A DNA stretch of 64,000 nt from Lepidostoma basale (taxonomy: Eukaryota; Arthropoda; Insecta; Trichoptera; Lepidostomatidae): positions 868,001 through 932,000 of the forward strand of contig JAHDVF020000178.1 of assembly GCA_022606425.2 (NCBI GenBank). Reading direction: 5' to 3'. Made by a program: the position numbers and the translations under genes. Positions within the stretch are counted from its first letter, which is position 1. Each line of letters begins with the position of its first letter. The notes beneath the pieces are model-generated. The model did no database searches. It saw only the letters and a list, made by a program, of their open reading frames with translations, and was not told the origin of the DNA. Shown here piece by piece: positions 43,976 to 54,721 of the stretch.

Positions 43976-44014
43976 ATGATTCTATTCAAGTTAATGAAAT
44001 TAATTAGAAGAATA

Positions 44015-44432
44015 GGCTTGGAGTTGGCAGAAGAAGGATGAAAGTAGGATAAATACCGTAGAAATTAGGTCACTAAGAAGGATGTGCGGAAAAATAATGT
44101 ATTATTGAATATCTAATGATGAAGAAGAAAGGAATGTAAGGCGGATGAAGGCGTGATAAATAAAATCAAGAAAGGATCACTAAGGTGGTTTAGACATATG
44201 GAACGAATGGATGAGGGAAGGATGGTTTAAAAGATATATACAAGTAGTGTGAATGGAAAAATAAGTCGAGGAAGGCCAAGGAAGACATGGCATGACCAAA
44301 TTAATCAATTACTGAAAGGCGGTCATGTTCGAAGCAGGAACACTTGACGATCGTGCATGTCACGATGTGTGAATCGTGATTCATCCTCTCTGCCTACCCC
44401 TCCGGAGAAATGGCGTGATGGTTAGTTAGTAT
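44015..44432 (+). pseudogene. LINE family A (subfamily with KISRGRPRKTW)
   Basis: SWQKKDESRINTVEIRSLRR, KECKADEGVINKIKKGSLRW, FRHMERMDEGRMV, a stop, KIYTSSVNGKISRGRPRKTW, then a deletion before SSSLPTPPEKWRDG-like end and TTAGTTAGT tail. Closest relative is the 16-kb copy. Confidence 0.82.
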
Positions 44433-44437
44433 AATAA

Positions 44438-44642
44438 TTATTCTTCTTCTTCCGCCGGTGTCATGTCAGGTCTCTCCGAATGTGACTATCCCTTGAGAGT
44501 AGGCATATTTTTCCTGGTTAATCGAAAACAGCTCCTCAATATTTTTAAAGCCACCTCAGTCCAATCTGTTTCGGAGATTCACCTTCTGCCAACATCGTCG
44601 ATCCTCTATTTTATCCTCAATGATCAGATGTAGCCATTCTTT
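44438..44642 (-). pseudogene. LINE family B 3' end
   Basis: GAA-type tail (TTCTTCTTCTTCC at 44443) followed by the complement of the IVTFGET, NIEELF and WTEV-like C-terminus. Confidence 0.55.
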
Positions 44643-45154
44643 CTTATTAAAATTCCAATTGTATCAAAAATACCATTGTATTGTTCATCTTCAGTTATTA
44701 AACACTTTTCTAAAAAGTTTAGAATCCAAGATTTTTTGAACAACAGTTTCGTTTGAACCCAATTACTGTATTAATTTTTTTTACATATTTCATTTATTTA
44801 TTTTAAACATATTTAAATCAATACAGAATTTTTTCCAATACAATAAAGATACAAGTTAGAGATACACAATAATAAGTAATTAATAATAGATTAATAAAAA
44901 GAGCGAGAAACATAAGATGCATGACAAATTTATAAAATAAATATACCAAACAATTATAATAAAGATAGTACTTCCCTCAGATGAGCCAAACTATCACAAA
45001 ATATGTCAAACTCCGAGGTGATACGATTAAGCAAAGATATTTCTCTACCAACCGGCAAAACTATTGGCAGGTTGGTTCTGCATCGTGGGAGATAAAACAA
45101 TCTATGGCCCCTTGGTCGAAGATAATTATCAAGGACAAACAGACCTACATCACT
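44643..45154. other. Mostly unassigned; SINE tail fragment near 44752-44775 (-)
   Basis: TTGAACCCAATTACTGTA at 44753 is the complement of the SINE 3' body. The remainder up to 45154 is low-complexity DNA, possibly the 3' part of the family F LINE that follows. Confidence 0.4.
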
Positions 45155-45460
45155 CAGGATTTCTGAGTTGTGTATACAAGCATCAGTCGAAAGAAATGAA
45201 CACCCAAGTGAATGTCTCGTCTCCTCTCGAGTGACTGGTAGCCTAGCATCCCTAGCAAGAAATTAGTTGGAAAGAACCACGAGTAATATCCATACTCCCT
45301 AAGATAGAGGTATCGCAGAAATTTTTTCTGCACCCTCTCCACCATCAGGGAATATCGAAACTCATGCGTCGCCCAGATAATGGAACTAAATTCCAACCGA
45401 CTTCTCACCAGAGAGTTATACAGCAGCTTCAGCACCTGAAATTTAAGAAAGATCTTGGCG
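45155..45460 (-). pseudogene. LINE family F reverse-transcriptase region
   Basis: Minus-strand frame of 93 codons: LKLLYNSLVRSRLEFSSIIW, VERVQKKFLRYLYLREYG, FFPTNFLLGMLGYQSLERRR. This is the typical 'YNSLVRSRLEY..' segment after the palm of Jockey/I/CR1-type reverse transcriptases, overlapping in family position with 14160-14700. Confidence 0.82.
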
Positions 45461-46620
45461 TTTCTAATGACAATAGGGGGGGGGGGAGGGTATTAGTTAC
45501 GATGAATCTTTAATAAGAAGTTTCATGAGATTTTTAATTTTCTGTTTCATGATAACTTTTAATTAATTTCATTGAAATGGTTTTGAATTGTTAGACAAGT
45601 CGAGAAGATATATAACTTGAAATACGGTTTCAAATCAAATAAAAACTCGTCATAATATCAAGAAATTAAGACAAGTTTCTGATTTCCTTAAAGTTATGAT
45701 TGAAAAGCAAGGAAAATTACAAACAGTCTTCAAATATTGAATGTTGAATTCAAACTTATAAATTATTGATGGAAATACTTAGCTTTTAAAGGAGTTATAT
45801 ATTGAATGTAAAGTTTGTGGCTTTAATCTTGTTAAGCTACTGTGGAGTTGGTAAATATTCTGCGGAGTCTTCTCAAATATTATTTTAATCAAAAAGTGTT
45901 GAAGAGGAGCGTCCGTCCATCTTAATACTCGATGGCAGAGTTTGTGCTTCATGTTTCTTATCCCAACAAGTAAACAAAAAAGCAATTAGAATGTTTTTCG
46001 AAACGTTTTTTTAATTAAAACATTTTTGAAAGCTGTTCTACAATAAATTTTAATTAAAGCAACAGCTCGAACCCGATTAAGATTTCGTATAAAGTCAAGG
46101 ATCATAAAGCAAATTTGAATGATAAAATTACATAATACTAGCCCTTAACAATGATCGTCGTTTCTTCGAGTTCGTTAAATAAATATCGTATTATTAATTT
46201 TCTTGTAATAAGGGTGAAAACAAACATCTTAACTGTTTTTTGTACTCAAGAAAATACGAAATTTAATTAGAGATTGGAGCCTTCGGGGATGTATGTCCTA
46301 TACAAATATTTTTATTTAAGCCTGACCTTTTAATGAATATTCTAGTCTTAACTTTGGAATGTTTTTGAATTGGAAGTCAATATAAATATTTTAAACAATA
46401 GAATATTTAAGAAAATATAAATATTTACATTAAATGATGAATCAAATAATTTTACTCCTAGAAAGAGAATACTTCTTAGTCGAATGACGTAAAAAGTACG
46501 CTGAGATATCTTCTTTGTAAGAATTCATTAGTTTAAGGAGCATGCGCTCCCAATAGCAAGGGTTGTGAGTTTGAGTCTAGGGCGTTGAGTTTATTACGAA
46601 TTGTTTTTCTAAATAAATTT
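45461..46620. other. Unassigned AT-rich DNA with a G-run
   Basis: A run of G (with one A) lies at about 45475-45488. No gene recognised. Confidence 0.5.
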
Positions 46621-46729
46621 TGCCAAAACACTATGATAGTTCAACATTATTAAGTTTAAAAATTTAAAACACTGTTATGATGTCACAATTTTTATTATCT
46701 CTCGCGACAGCTGTTTTAAAATTGTGATC
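46621..46729. repeat. PLE-type 5' region, CAGCTG family, degenerate inverted pair
   Basis: GCCAAAACACTATGATAG, then the minus-strand remnant AACAGCTGTCGCG at 46703-46716, bordered by inverted ATCACAATTTT/GTCACAATTTT. The next element (S) starts immediately to the right. Confidence 0.5.
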
Positions 46730-46730
46730 T

Positions 46731-47036
46731 AATTAACTAACTATCACGCGGTCTCCCCGAAAGGATAGACAGAAATAATGGACTGCCACACTTTAACCGG
46801 TGCAGCTCTCCATCCTTCTCTTTTCGCCCCCGCGAGAGACGCGGTGTGATGGGTTGCGAACCTCATGCGAACCTCTTCGACCGTCCAACATTCACAAAAT
46901 AAATCTAAAATAAATAATATAAAATACAATGATAAAAAAAATAACAAAATAAAAATAATTTAACCCATTATGTTCTCTTAGATAGTGCACATGTTGTCAG
47001 CTGGACGATCCGGACTTTTGTGTTTTCATTTTATGA
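46731..47036 (-). mobile_element. Non-autonomous retroposon family S, 5'-truncated
   Basis: Minus strand, 3' tail TAGTTAATT at 46731-46740. Contains the LINE A-like 3' end and the S-specific block (CATCACACCGCGTCTC, GAAAAGAGAAGGATGGAG). A short deletion spans the GGCATCTCCCGCGC part. Confidence 0.8.
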
Positions 47037-47799
47037 AGAAATAATACATATAAAACATTCTATAGAAGAAAGATAGATTATTTTTAGAAATTTGATAAGA
47101 AAATAATTTTCAAGATGTAAAAATAAATAATTTATGAAGATTTATTTGCATATTTGACTGGAGGCATTAGACGATTTAAAAGGGGGATTTGCATTTTACC
47201 TTGAACATCAAAAATGCTCTCACAAAAAATAGCTGCTTAAAATACTGTAAGGGCCTAATGACCCCCAGTATATTTACCGTCTTCCCGTATACTCAAGCAT
47301 AGATTTAAAAGTGACGCATTGTGGCTCATTACAAATTAAAAAGGCATAAGCCGCCGAAAAAGGGGAAGTCCCACGCTCTTTGGGTATTGGCGTAGCGATA
47401 AGCGCGCCCGACATTAACCGAACAATGGTCATTGTTATAAATAGGGGTGATCTTTCATCGTCATCCCTTAATGTGCCCCGAGGACCCGAGGCCGGACTTT
47501 CGGTGTTCAGGAATGATTATGAAGTACCGCTAATCCGAAATAGGCGTTTTATTTAACTAATTGCCTCCAGGGCTCGGATCTTGAGAAATCTCAATCATTC
47601 TAGGATGGACCAAGGAAGAACCAGTGGTAATCATTCCTTGAATCTAAGAAAAATAATTATTATTCTTATTTTAAAAAAGCTTGCCCCATAGTTTTCTAAA
47701 CTAAATTGACTTCATTCTAAAATAAAAAAAGGCTAAAACCTTCCCTAGTTTAAGGTTTATGGGGGTTCGTGGATAATTCAATACACGGTCCATTTTTCG
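47037..47799. other. Unassigned; unique GC-richer block 47310-47620
   Basis: 47310-47620 (AAGTCCCACGCTCTTTGGG, GAACAATGGTCATTGTTATA, AATGTGCCCCGAGGACCCG) has no repeat partner and no long frame; candidate conserved non-coding DNA. Confidence 0.45.
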
Positions 47800-48120
47800 G
47801 AAGGGAGCGTTTTTCTCGGCCTTCCTCTATTTCTAGCTCCGTTCACGCCGTTTACATATACCTTCTTCACCACTCTGTCTTCACTCATTCTTTCCATGTG
47901 TCCAAACTATCTTAATGACCCTTTCATAACACTTTTAATCGCAACGCATTATCTTCTTATACTTGCATTTGACAATCTATCATATACAGATTTACAACAC
48001 ATTCGTCTTAGAGATCTCATTTCTACTGCATTTATTCTACTTTCATCCTTCTTTTGCCAGTTCCATGCTTCACTTCCATACATAAGGGTCGGCACAAGAA
48101 CACCATTATGCACTGTCATC
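47800..48120 (-). pseudogene. LINE family A internal piece
   Basis: Minus strand from AKTLLG-like start to AVHNGVLVPTLMYGSEAWNW, LRRMCCKSVYDRLSN; the 3' end with tail is lacking. Confidence 0.75.
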
Positions 48121-48382
48121 TAAGCTTAAATTAAATTTATAACGTATTGAATAACATCATTTGATTTGTAATAACATCATTTGATTTGAATTATAAAACT
48201 AAACAAACATAAGTACGAACTTTATTTTTACAAAACATAAAAAAACGTCAATTTAGTATTAATATGTACAAAATCCTTTTGATATTCAATAAGTATCCAC
48301 AGAGAATCCTTTTACTAAGAATTCTATCTTTAGTAACATATATTAATATAACGATAATATTATTTTAACCATAGGATTGGAT

Positions 48383-49124
48383 TGGTTTTTGTTATTCTGA
48401 TTTTGAAAATTTGGTTTGGTTCATCTGGTGTCCTGTAAATTTGGAGATATTTCGTGTATAAGTGAATTGTTTTGGTCAATTTAACTGTTGCCGCACTTTA
48501 TAATAGTTAATTGTGATACGTAATACGTTTGTATTGTTTTGTTGTTAAAATTATATTTTATCGTTTTTATAAAAAATTTTGACAGGTGTAAAAATAAATT
48601 TTTCATTTGTTCCAATGATAATTTGAATAATTTCTTCAATATTATTTTCAAGTTCTTGCTGGTTAAGTGCCTAATTACAGTTTATTTAAAAAACAACAAA
48701 ATAAACACAAAAGTCCGGATCGTCCATGTCAACATGTGCAACATCGAAAAAAAAAACATTATGTGTTAATACATTATGTGCTAAATTAAACAGGTGGATT
48801 CGTGGAACATAAATTAAATAGACAATATGTGCACCATCTAAAAATAACATTTTGTGTTAAATTATTTTCATTTTGTTATTTTATTTTATTTTATATCATT
48901 GTATTTTATATTATTTGTTTTAGATTTATTTTGTGGGTGTTGGACGATCGAAGTATGCGCGGGAGATGCCTATTGGTGGCGATGAGGTTCGCAACCCATC
49001 ACGCCGCGTCTCCCGCGGAGCGAAAAGAGAAGGATGGAGTGCCGCATCAGTAAAAGTGTGACAGTCCATTTTTTCTGCCTACCCTTTCAGGGAGACGGCG
49101 TGATGGTTAGTTAGTTAGTTAGTT
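48383..49124 (+). mobile_element. Non-autonomous retroposon family S, full-length (742 bp)
   Basis: Bounded by an 11-base target-site duplication TAGGATTGGAT (48372-48382 and 49125-49135). The 5' three quarters are unique to the family. Position 48945-49050 is GC-rich (GGAGATGCCTATTGGTGG, GAGGTTCGCAACCC, CACGCCGCGTCTCCCGCGG). The last about 65 bases (GTGTGACAGTCC, GCCTACCC, GGGAGACGGCGTGATGG then TTAG repeats) are the LINE A 3' end. No coding frame. GAGGTTCGCAACCC is close to a pol III B box, but no clear A box is seen. Confidence 0.9.
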
Positions 49125-49135
49125 TAGGATTGGAT

Positions 49136-49606
49136 GAAATCCTTTGATGTTATCTCCAAATATAAAAATGGTTAAATAATATTTATAAAGTATATATTAA
49201 TATCGTTTGGTTTTTAATTTCTCTAGAGAATATCCATCTGCTGGCTGGTTATTGATAATATTTTCTGGTTCATTAATTATACTTTTATCACATTATTATT
49301 TATATATTTAACCCTTACAGCTCCTATGCCCACACGTTGTGGCCATTGGGTTTTTCCCACCAACTCCTATGTCCACTACGTTTGGCCATTTTTTTCTCAG
49401 ACATTTTTTATGAACTTCAATTAGGGATTTGTCATTTTTTTAAATGTAAGAATCAAATGAATACTCTAGAAATCCTGTCTTATTATCTGACCATTCCTTT
49501 GTCATCAGGAATGTGGGAAATTTTTTGAAAAAAACTTGGAGCCCAAATGGTTAAGGCCTATTTGATAAAAGCAAAATTATTATAAACATGAGTTTTTTAA
49601 TGTATT
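49136..49606. other. Unassigned AT-rich DNA
   Basis: No gene recognised. An imperfect duplication of CCTATGCCCACACGTTGTGG and a similar CCTATGTCCACTACG lies at 49323-49385. Confidence 0.45.
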
Positions 49607-49993
49607 AACTAACTAACCATCACGCCGTCTTCCTGAAGTAGTAGGTAGAAATAATAGACTTTCACACTTTTCTTTCCTGACATATTTCTCTCGCTTCCTC
49701 AACATTCATTCATTTGTCGATTTCTTTGACTCCTCGCGTGATCGACATTCAATATTTGATTAATTTGATTGTGCCACGTTTTTCTCGGTCTTCATCTATT
49801 TCTAGTTCCATTTACATCGTTAACATATACTTCTTTTATCATTCTTTCTTCATTCATTATTTCCACGCGTCCAAACCATCTTAATGATCCTTTAATTATT
49901 TTGTTCATAACACCATCATTCGCATCGCATTCACTTCTTATATTTTCATTTGACACTATCATACACAGAGTAACCACACATTCCTCTAAGAGA
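49607..49993 (-). pseudogene. LINE family A 3' region with (TTAG)n tail
   Basis: Minus strand 49792-49977 is open: SNENIRSECDANDGVMNKII, KGSLRWFGRVEIMNEERMI, KEVYVNDVNGTRNR. The distal part is shifted. Confidence 0.82.
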
Positions 49994-50477
49994 TCAAAAT
50001 TTTAAATTAACTGTATTTGTTAGACGGTACAATCGAAAAAGTAATACAGATTAAGGGATGAAGGGTTGATCCTCAATTACACAAGCATGTTCACATCGCG
50101 AAAACGGTTTTTTTGTATGCAAACTTCTTTCCCCGGGAGACATTTTATAAAATTATTATTGATCCCATATTTTTAGAATTGTGTCACCGGCCTGGAAATT
50201 CGTGTCGGAAGGTTTCATATATTACAAGTGTAATGTATTTTGTGACGTAACATCATAATAACACGAATTTATCATGCTATTAGGGAATGTAGCCTGCCAG
50301 TGAGGTATTCGACGACCCGCGTGGTACGCACGGTTCGGAGGCACAATTTAAAAATAAAATTTCATCCAACTTTACGTTTTAACCATCTGTAAATCCAATT
50401 CTTACAAAAATAAAATGAAATGAAAATGTTAATGGCGTGATTACATGGAGTGCTCCAACATTTAAATACCATTTAAA
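49994..50477. other. Unassigned; unique GC-richer block 50060-50360
   Basis: Includes GTGTCACCGGCCTGGAAATT and CGACGACCCGCGTGGTACGC. No frame or repeat partner. Confidence 0.45.
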
Positions 50478-50960
50478 CAACATGTATGGAAGTGAAGCAT
50501 GGAACTGGCAAAAGAAGGATGAAAGTAGAATAAATGCAGTAGAAAAGAGATCTCTAAGACGAATGTGTGGCAAATCTGTATATGATAGAGTGACAAATGC
50601 AAGTATAAGAAGTGAATGTGGTGCGAATGAAAGTGTTATGAACAAAATAAGAAAAGAGCCATTAAGATGGTTTGGACACATGGAAAGAATGAGTGAAGAC
50701 GGAATGGTAAAGAAGGTATATGTAAACGGCGTGAACGGAGCTAGAAATAGAGGAAGGCCGAGGAAAACGTGGCACGTCAAATCAATCAAATATTGAATGT
50801 CGGTCACGTGAGGAGTCGGAGAAATCGACGTGCGTGCATGACAAGATGTATGAATGTAGAGGAATCGAGAGAAGTATGTCAGGACAGAACAGTGTGGCGT
50901 TCCATTCTTTCTGCCTACCCCTCCGGGGAGACGGCGTGATGGTTAGTTAGTTAGTAAGTT
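50478..50960 (+). pseudogene. LINE family A C-terminal region, best-preserved copy
   Basis: Open over 50437-50796: MYGSEAWNWQKKDESRINAV, EKRSLRRMCGKSVYDRVTNA, SIRSECGANESVMNKIRKEP, LRWFGHMERMSEDGM, NGARNRGRPRKTWH. One base is lost near 50790, after which NQILNVGHVRSRRNRRACMT, CMNVEESREVCQDRTVWRS and ILSAYPSGETA follow, then TGATGGTTAGTTAGTTAGT. This defines the family consensus used here. Polymerase core absent (5' truncation). Confidence 0.88.
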
Positions 50961-51074
50961 TGTTTTTAAACAACTGTAATATTTCTAATGTATTTGATTC
51001 TGAGGTGTCACATTAAACATATTTATTATAAGCGCAATTAGTACAACCATAGTTGATACATATTATAAAGCCAT

Positions 51075-51216
51075 CTTCTTCTTTCGGTGCCATGTCAGGT
51101 CCCCCCAATGTTGGCGATCACTGCAGCAAAGGCATCGCTATCCTGCGCCACTTGGAACAGGTTCTGAACTCTTGTAATTCTTGTCCACTCTTTGATGTTC
51201 CGCAGCCAGGACAGCT
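51075..51216 (-). pseudogene. LINE family B 3' end
   Basis: Same 3' end as the 2.2-kb copy (complement of AVIANIGG and WTRITRVQNLF), starting with TTCTTCTTTC; cut off by the next LINE A piece. Confidence 0.75.
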
Positions 51217-51316
51217 GAACAAAATAATGAAATGATCATTAAGATGGTTTGGACACATGGAAAGAATGAATGAAGAAAGAATGATAAATTAAGTATATGT
51301 TGACGATGTAAATTTT
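51217..51316 (+). pseudogene. LINE family A short piece
   Basis: NKIMK, then a TGA in the MKxSLRWFGHMERMNEER stretch, and VYVDDVN; 100 bases. Confidence 0.7.
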
Positions 51317-51317
51317 A

Positions 51318-51520
51318 ACACAGACAAGTTAGCATCGCTATACTCCCTCTTCTACAAAATACAGAATTACATACCAAGAAGGGAAAAAGTTATGATGTAC
51401 GAAACGTATGTAAAAAGCCGACTGACATACGAGTATATGATTCTCTTCTGGGGGACAGGAAACTAAAAGGACATCTCCAGACTCCAAAGACAACAAAATA
51501 AAATAATAAAATTAGCATTA
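51318..51520 (+). pseudogene. LINE family E, outer copy, left part
   Basis: Matches 52215-52410 of the longer copy (KLASLYSLFYKIQNYIPRR, VMMYETYVKSRLTYE, FWGTGN then stop). Its continuation is found at 52817-53190, beyond the inserted copy. Confidence 0.85.
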
Positions 51521-51569
51521 ATATACTCCAAATAGACTCCAAAGATAACAAAATAAAATAAAAAAATTA

Positions 51570-52755
51570 GCATGGATTCCAAGAACAGAAGAGAACAGCA
51601 ACAGCTATCACCAACATATGTAACTACATTCAGTCAGCACTAGATGCGGGCGAATGCATAACAGGACTAATACTGGACTTCAAAAAAGCTTTTGATACCG
51701 TACATCTGGACACACTACTTCACAAACTGACATCCGCAGGGGTGAGGGGCAAGGCGTACAACACGTTCAAATGCTACCTCACCCAAAGAAAACAATACAC
51801 AGTTGTGTCAGGAATGACCAGCAACGAAACACTGACAGAATTTGGTGTGCCACAAGGGTCCATCCTGGGACCACTACTTTACATACTCTACATTAACGAC
51901 ATAACAAGATACAAAATGACAGGGAAAATAATTATGTACGCAGACGACCTTGCTATATTTTACAAAAACGACAACGACAATGAGACCTGTAAACAAATGA
52001 ACATAGATATAGAGACACTAACCAACTGGACAACCAACAACTACCTGACCTTAAATGTAAAAAAGTGTAACATTATACACTTTGAAACAAGCAAGAAAAA
52101 CCATAACATGTGTATAAAAATAAAAAATGACGCAATAACCGAACTCGACTATGTAAAGTACCTAGGACTAACAATGGACAGACAACTAAAATGGACAAAA
52201 CACATAGACAACCTAACAGACAAGTTAGCATCGCTATACTCCCTCTTCTACAAAATACAGAATTACATACCAAGAAGGGAAAAAGTTATGATGTACGAAG
52301 CGTATGTAAAAAGCCGACTGACATATATGATTCCCTTCTGGGGGACAGGAAACCAAAAGGACATCTCCAGACTCCAAAGACAACAAAATAAAATAATAAA
52401 ACTAGCATATAACATTGACTACCATACCCCAACCATACAAGTTTACAGACAAACTAAACAAATGGACATATCAGACCTGACCAAATATGAGACCTTAAAA
52501 ATTGTACACAGAGTGACCATGGAAAAGCCAACGGACAACACCTACAAATTAACTAAAAATTCAGACATACACAGACACTGGACCAGGAATTGTGACAGAT
52601 ATCACTTACCGATTGCACGAACTAAGACAGGACAATCAAGGATATTGAACAATGGACTGAAACTTTACAATGAACTACCTAAAGACACAAGGAATCTCAC
52701 TACAACTCAATATAAGAAGTGTCTGAAGCAGTACATAATAAGTGGTAGGATCTAG
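51570..52755 (+). CDS. LINE family E reverse transcriptase (Jockey/CR1-like), 5'-truncated, open
   Basis: Longest frame in the window, about 395 codons open from about 51570 to TAG at 52753-52755. An initiator is not identifiable because the 5' part is missing; the first possible GTG/ATG is an internal residue. Polymerase palm motifs in order: LDFKKAFDTVHLDTL (motif A, about 51676), GVPQGSILGPLLYILYINDI (motif B, about 51846), MYADDLAIF (motif C, about 51935), then YVKYLGLTMDRQLKW, and the thumb/C-terminal region ending near KKCLKQYIISGR. The catalytic aspartates are all present. No endonuclease domain is included. The frame is intact, so it is recently inserted, but it cannot move on its own. 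Confidence 0.9.
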
Positions 52756-52816
52756 AAATGTAACCATATAACCCAATTGGGTTTTTAAAAAAAAAAATTA
52801 AAAAAAAAAAAAAAAT
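52756..52816 (+). repeat. LINE family E 3' UTR and poly(A) tail
   Basis: CCATATAACCCAATTGGGTT then an A-rich tail (AAAAAAAAAAATT followed by more A) to 52816. The palindrome ACCCAATTGGGT just before the tail is present in both 3' ends here and could form a short hairpin. Confidence 0.8.
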
Positions 52817-53190
52817 ATATAACATTGACTACCTTACACCAACCATACAAGTTTACAAACAAAATATGAGACCAAATATGAGACCTTAAAAATTGTACAC
52901 AGAGTGACCATGGAAAAGCCAACAGACAGCAGCTACAAATTAACTAAAAATTCAGACATACACTGGACCAGGAACTGTGACAGATATCACTTACCGATTG
53001 CATGAACTAAGACAGGACAATCAAGGATGTTGAACAATGGACTGAAACTTTACAATGAACTACCAAAAGACACAAGGAATCTCACTACAACTCAATATAA
53101 AATATATCTGAAACAATACATAATTAATAGTAAGATCTAAAAATGTAACCATATAACCCAATTGGGTTTTAAAAAAAAAATAAATAAATA
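52817..53190 (+). pseudogene. LINE family E, outer copy, right part
   Basis: Resumes at the residue after the left part (YNIDYLTPTIQVYKQ), with a small duplication (ATATGAGACC), frameshifts, SSYKLTKNSDIHWTRNCDRY, a TGA, and the same 3' end and tail ending AATAAATAAATAA. Confidence 0.88.
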
Positions 53191-53193
53191 AAT

Positions 53194-53870
53194 GGAACCG
53201 AGGAAAACGTGGCACGATCAAATAAATCAATTATTGAATGTCGGCTACGTGAAGAGTCAGAGAAATTGACGCGTGTGCATGACACGATGAATGATTGTTG
53301 AGAAAACTAACTAACTAACCATCACGCCGTCTCCCCGAAAGGGTAGGCAGAAAGAATGGACTGTCACACTTTAACCGATGCGGCACTCCATCCTTCTCTT
53401 TTCGCCCCACGGGAGACGCGGTGTGATGGGTTGCGAACCTCATCGCCACCAATAGGCATCTCCCGCGCACACTTCGATCTTCCAACATCCACAAAATAAA
53501 TCTAAAACAAATTGTATAAAATACAATGATATAAAATAAAATAACAAAATAAAAATAATTTATCACAAAATGTTATTTTTAGATGGTGCACATTTGTCTA
53601 TTTAATTTATGTTCCACGAATCCACCGTTTTTTTAATTTAGCACATAATGTAATAACACATAATTTTTTCCGATGTTGCACATGTTGACATGGACGATCC
53701 GGACTTTTGTGTTTATTTAATTTATGTGACACGTATCCACCGTTTTTTAAATTAGCTGTTATATGATTTAATGTTGAGAAAGTGAGAGGAATATGTCAGG
53801 AAAGAAAAGTGTGGTGGTTCATTCTTTATGCCTACCCCTTCGAGGAGACGGCGTGATAGTTAGTTTATGG
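53194..53870 (+). pseudogene. LINE family A 3' end split by an S element
   Basis: 53194-53305 covers PRKTWHDQINQLLNVGYVKS, RNxRACMTR; 53782-53870 continues KVREICQERKVWWFILYAYP and ends GACGGCGTGATAGTTAG. The S element lies between. Confidence 0.85.
53306..53771 (-). mobile_element. Non-autonomous retroposon family S, 5'-truncated, inside LINE A
   Basis: Flanked by the 10-base duplication TGTTGAGAAA (53296-53305 and 53772-53781), which is LINE A sequence. Minus strand with AACTAACTAACC as the complement of the tail. 466 bp, lacking the first about 280 bases of the full-length copy at 48.4 kb. Confidence 0.92.
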
Positions 53871-54374
53871 GTTTATACTGAAGCAAACTGACGTATTCAT
53901 TGAAATTTAATAATCGTTTGAAATTATTTATTTTCCAATATATTTTCTGTTGTTTGGGATCGGCTCTCCTAATACGGCTCCGGCAGGTCTTTCGATCCAG
54001 GGTCATCTAACTATCCAATCTCAGCGCATTCAGGCCATTCCTAACCGTGGAAATCGACGTTGCAGGGCTCTTTCTATATTTCAGTTGCAGGGCCTTGTGT
54101 ATTTTTGTGAGTCTCACCCCCTTAATCGTTTTCTTTAGGGCCAGTAACTAACTGTTATATTATTTAAATTTAGATTTATTTTTATACGTGTCCCAAAGGG
54201 AGTGAACATTTAACAAAATTAGTTTAATTCTTAAATTTTCGCAAAAAACTATTCAATTTATTAACAATGCCTAGAACTCCTCAACCATAACATGAAGTTT
54301 TTATAACATCAAATTTTAATTTTAGAGGTTCAATAGTTTACTGATAATAAAGCGATATGGAAAATGGCTCCGAG
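53871..54374. other. Unassigned; GC-richer piece 53955-54150
   Basis: A 62-codon plus frame (53950-54138) has no domain I recognise. It may be a LINE C-terminus, but this is not supported. Confidence 0.4.
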
Positions 54375-54419
54375 AGTATTTACGACTTGCAATAGGTATT
54401 GCTTTTGCTCTTCAACTTG

Positions 54420-54650
54420 TGTTACAATATTACTGTGCGGGAGAAAAATGGACAAGAAGACTGCTGACTTCGAGACAGTGGACGGCAAAAAGAAGTGTAG
54501 GGCGACCGCAACTGCGGTGGATGGATGAACAGACATATCGGAATAACCTGGATGCAATCTGCATAACAGTGGCGTGGAAGCGAATGGAGGAGTAGATGTC
54601 CAAAAGTGGACGGGAATAAGCTGAGGAAGACAAATAATAATAATAATAAT
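54420..54650 (+). pseudogene. LINE family C C-terminal fragment
   Basis: EKWTRRLLTSRQWTAKRSVG, RPQLRWMDEQTYRNNLDA, then NSGVEANGG in a shifted frame, like the minus-strand copy at 20640-21003. It ends with AATAATAATAATAATAAG at 54635-54652. Confidence 0.72.
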
Positions 54651-54721
54651 AAGAAGAATGTTCATTAAAATGTTGAAATGTTAACCTTTGACTTATGAAT
54701 TTGGATAATTGAAATGTGATA

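Noticed and set aside
45475..45488. G-run as a G-quadruplex control element
   Set aside because: A single run with one interruption does not provide four separate G tracts.
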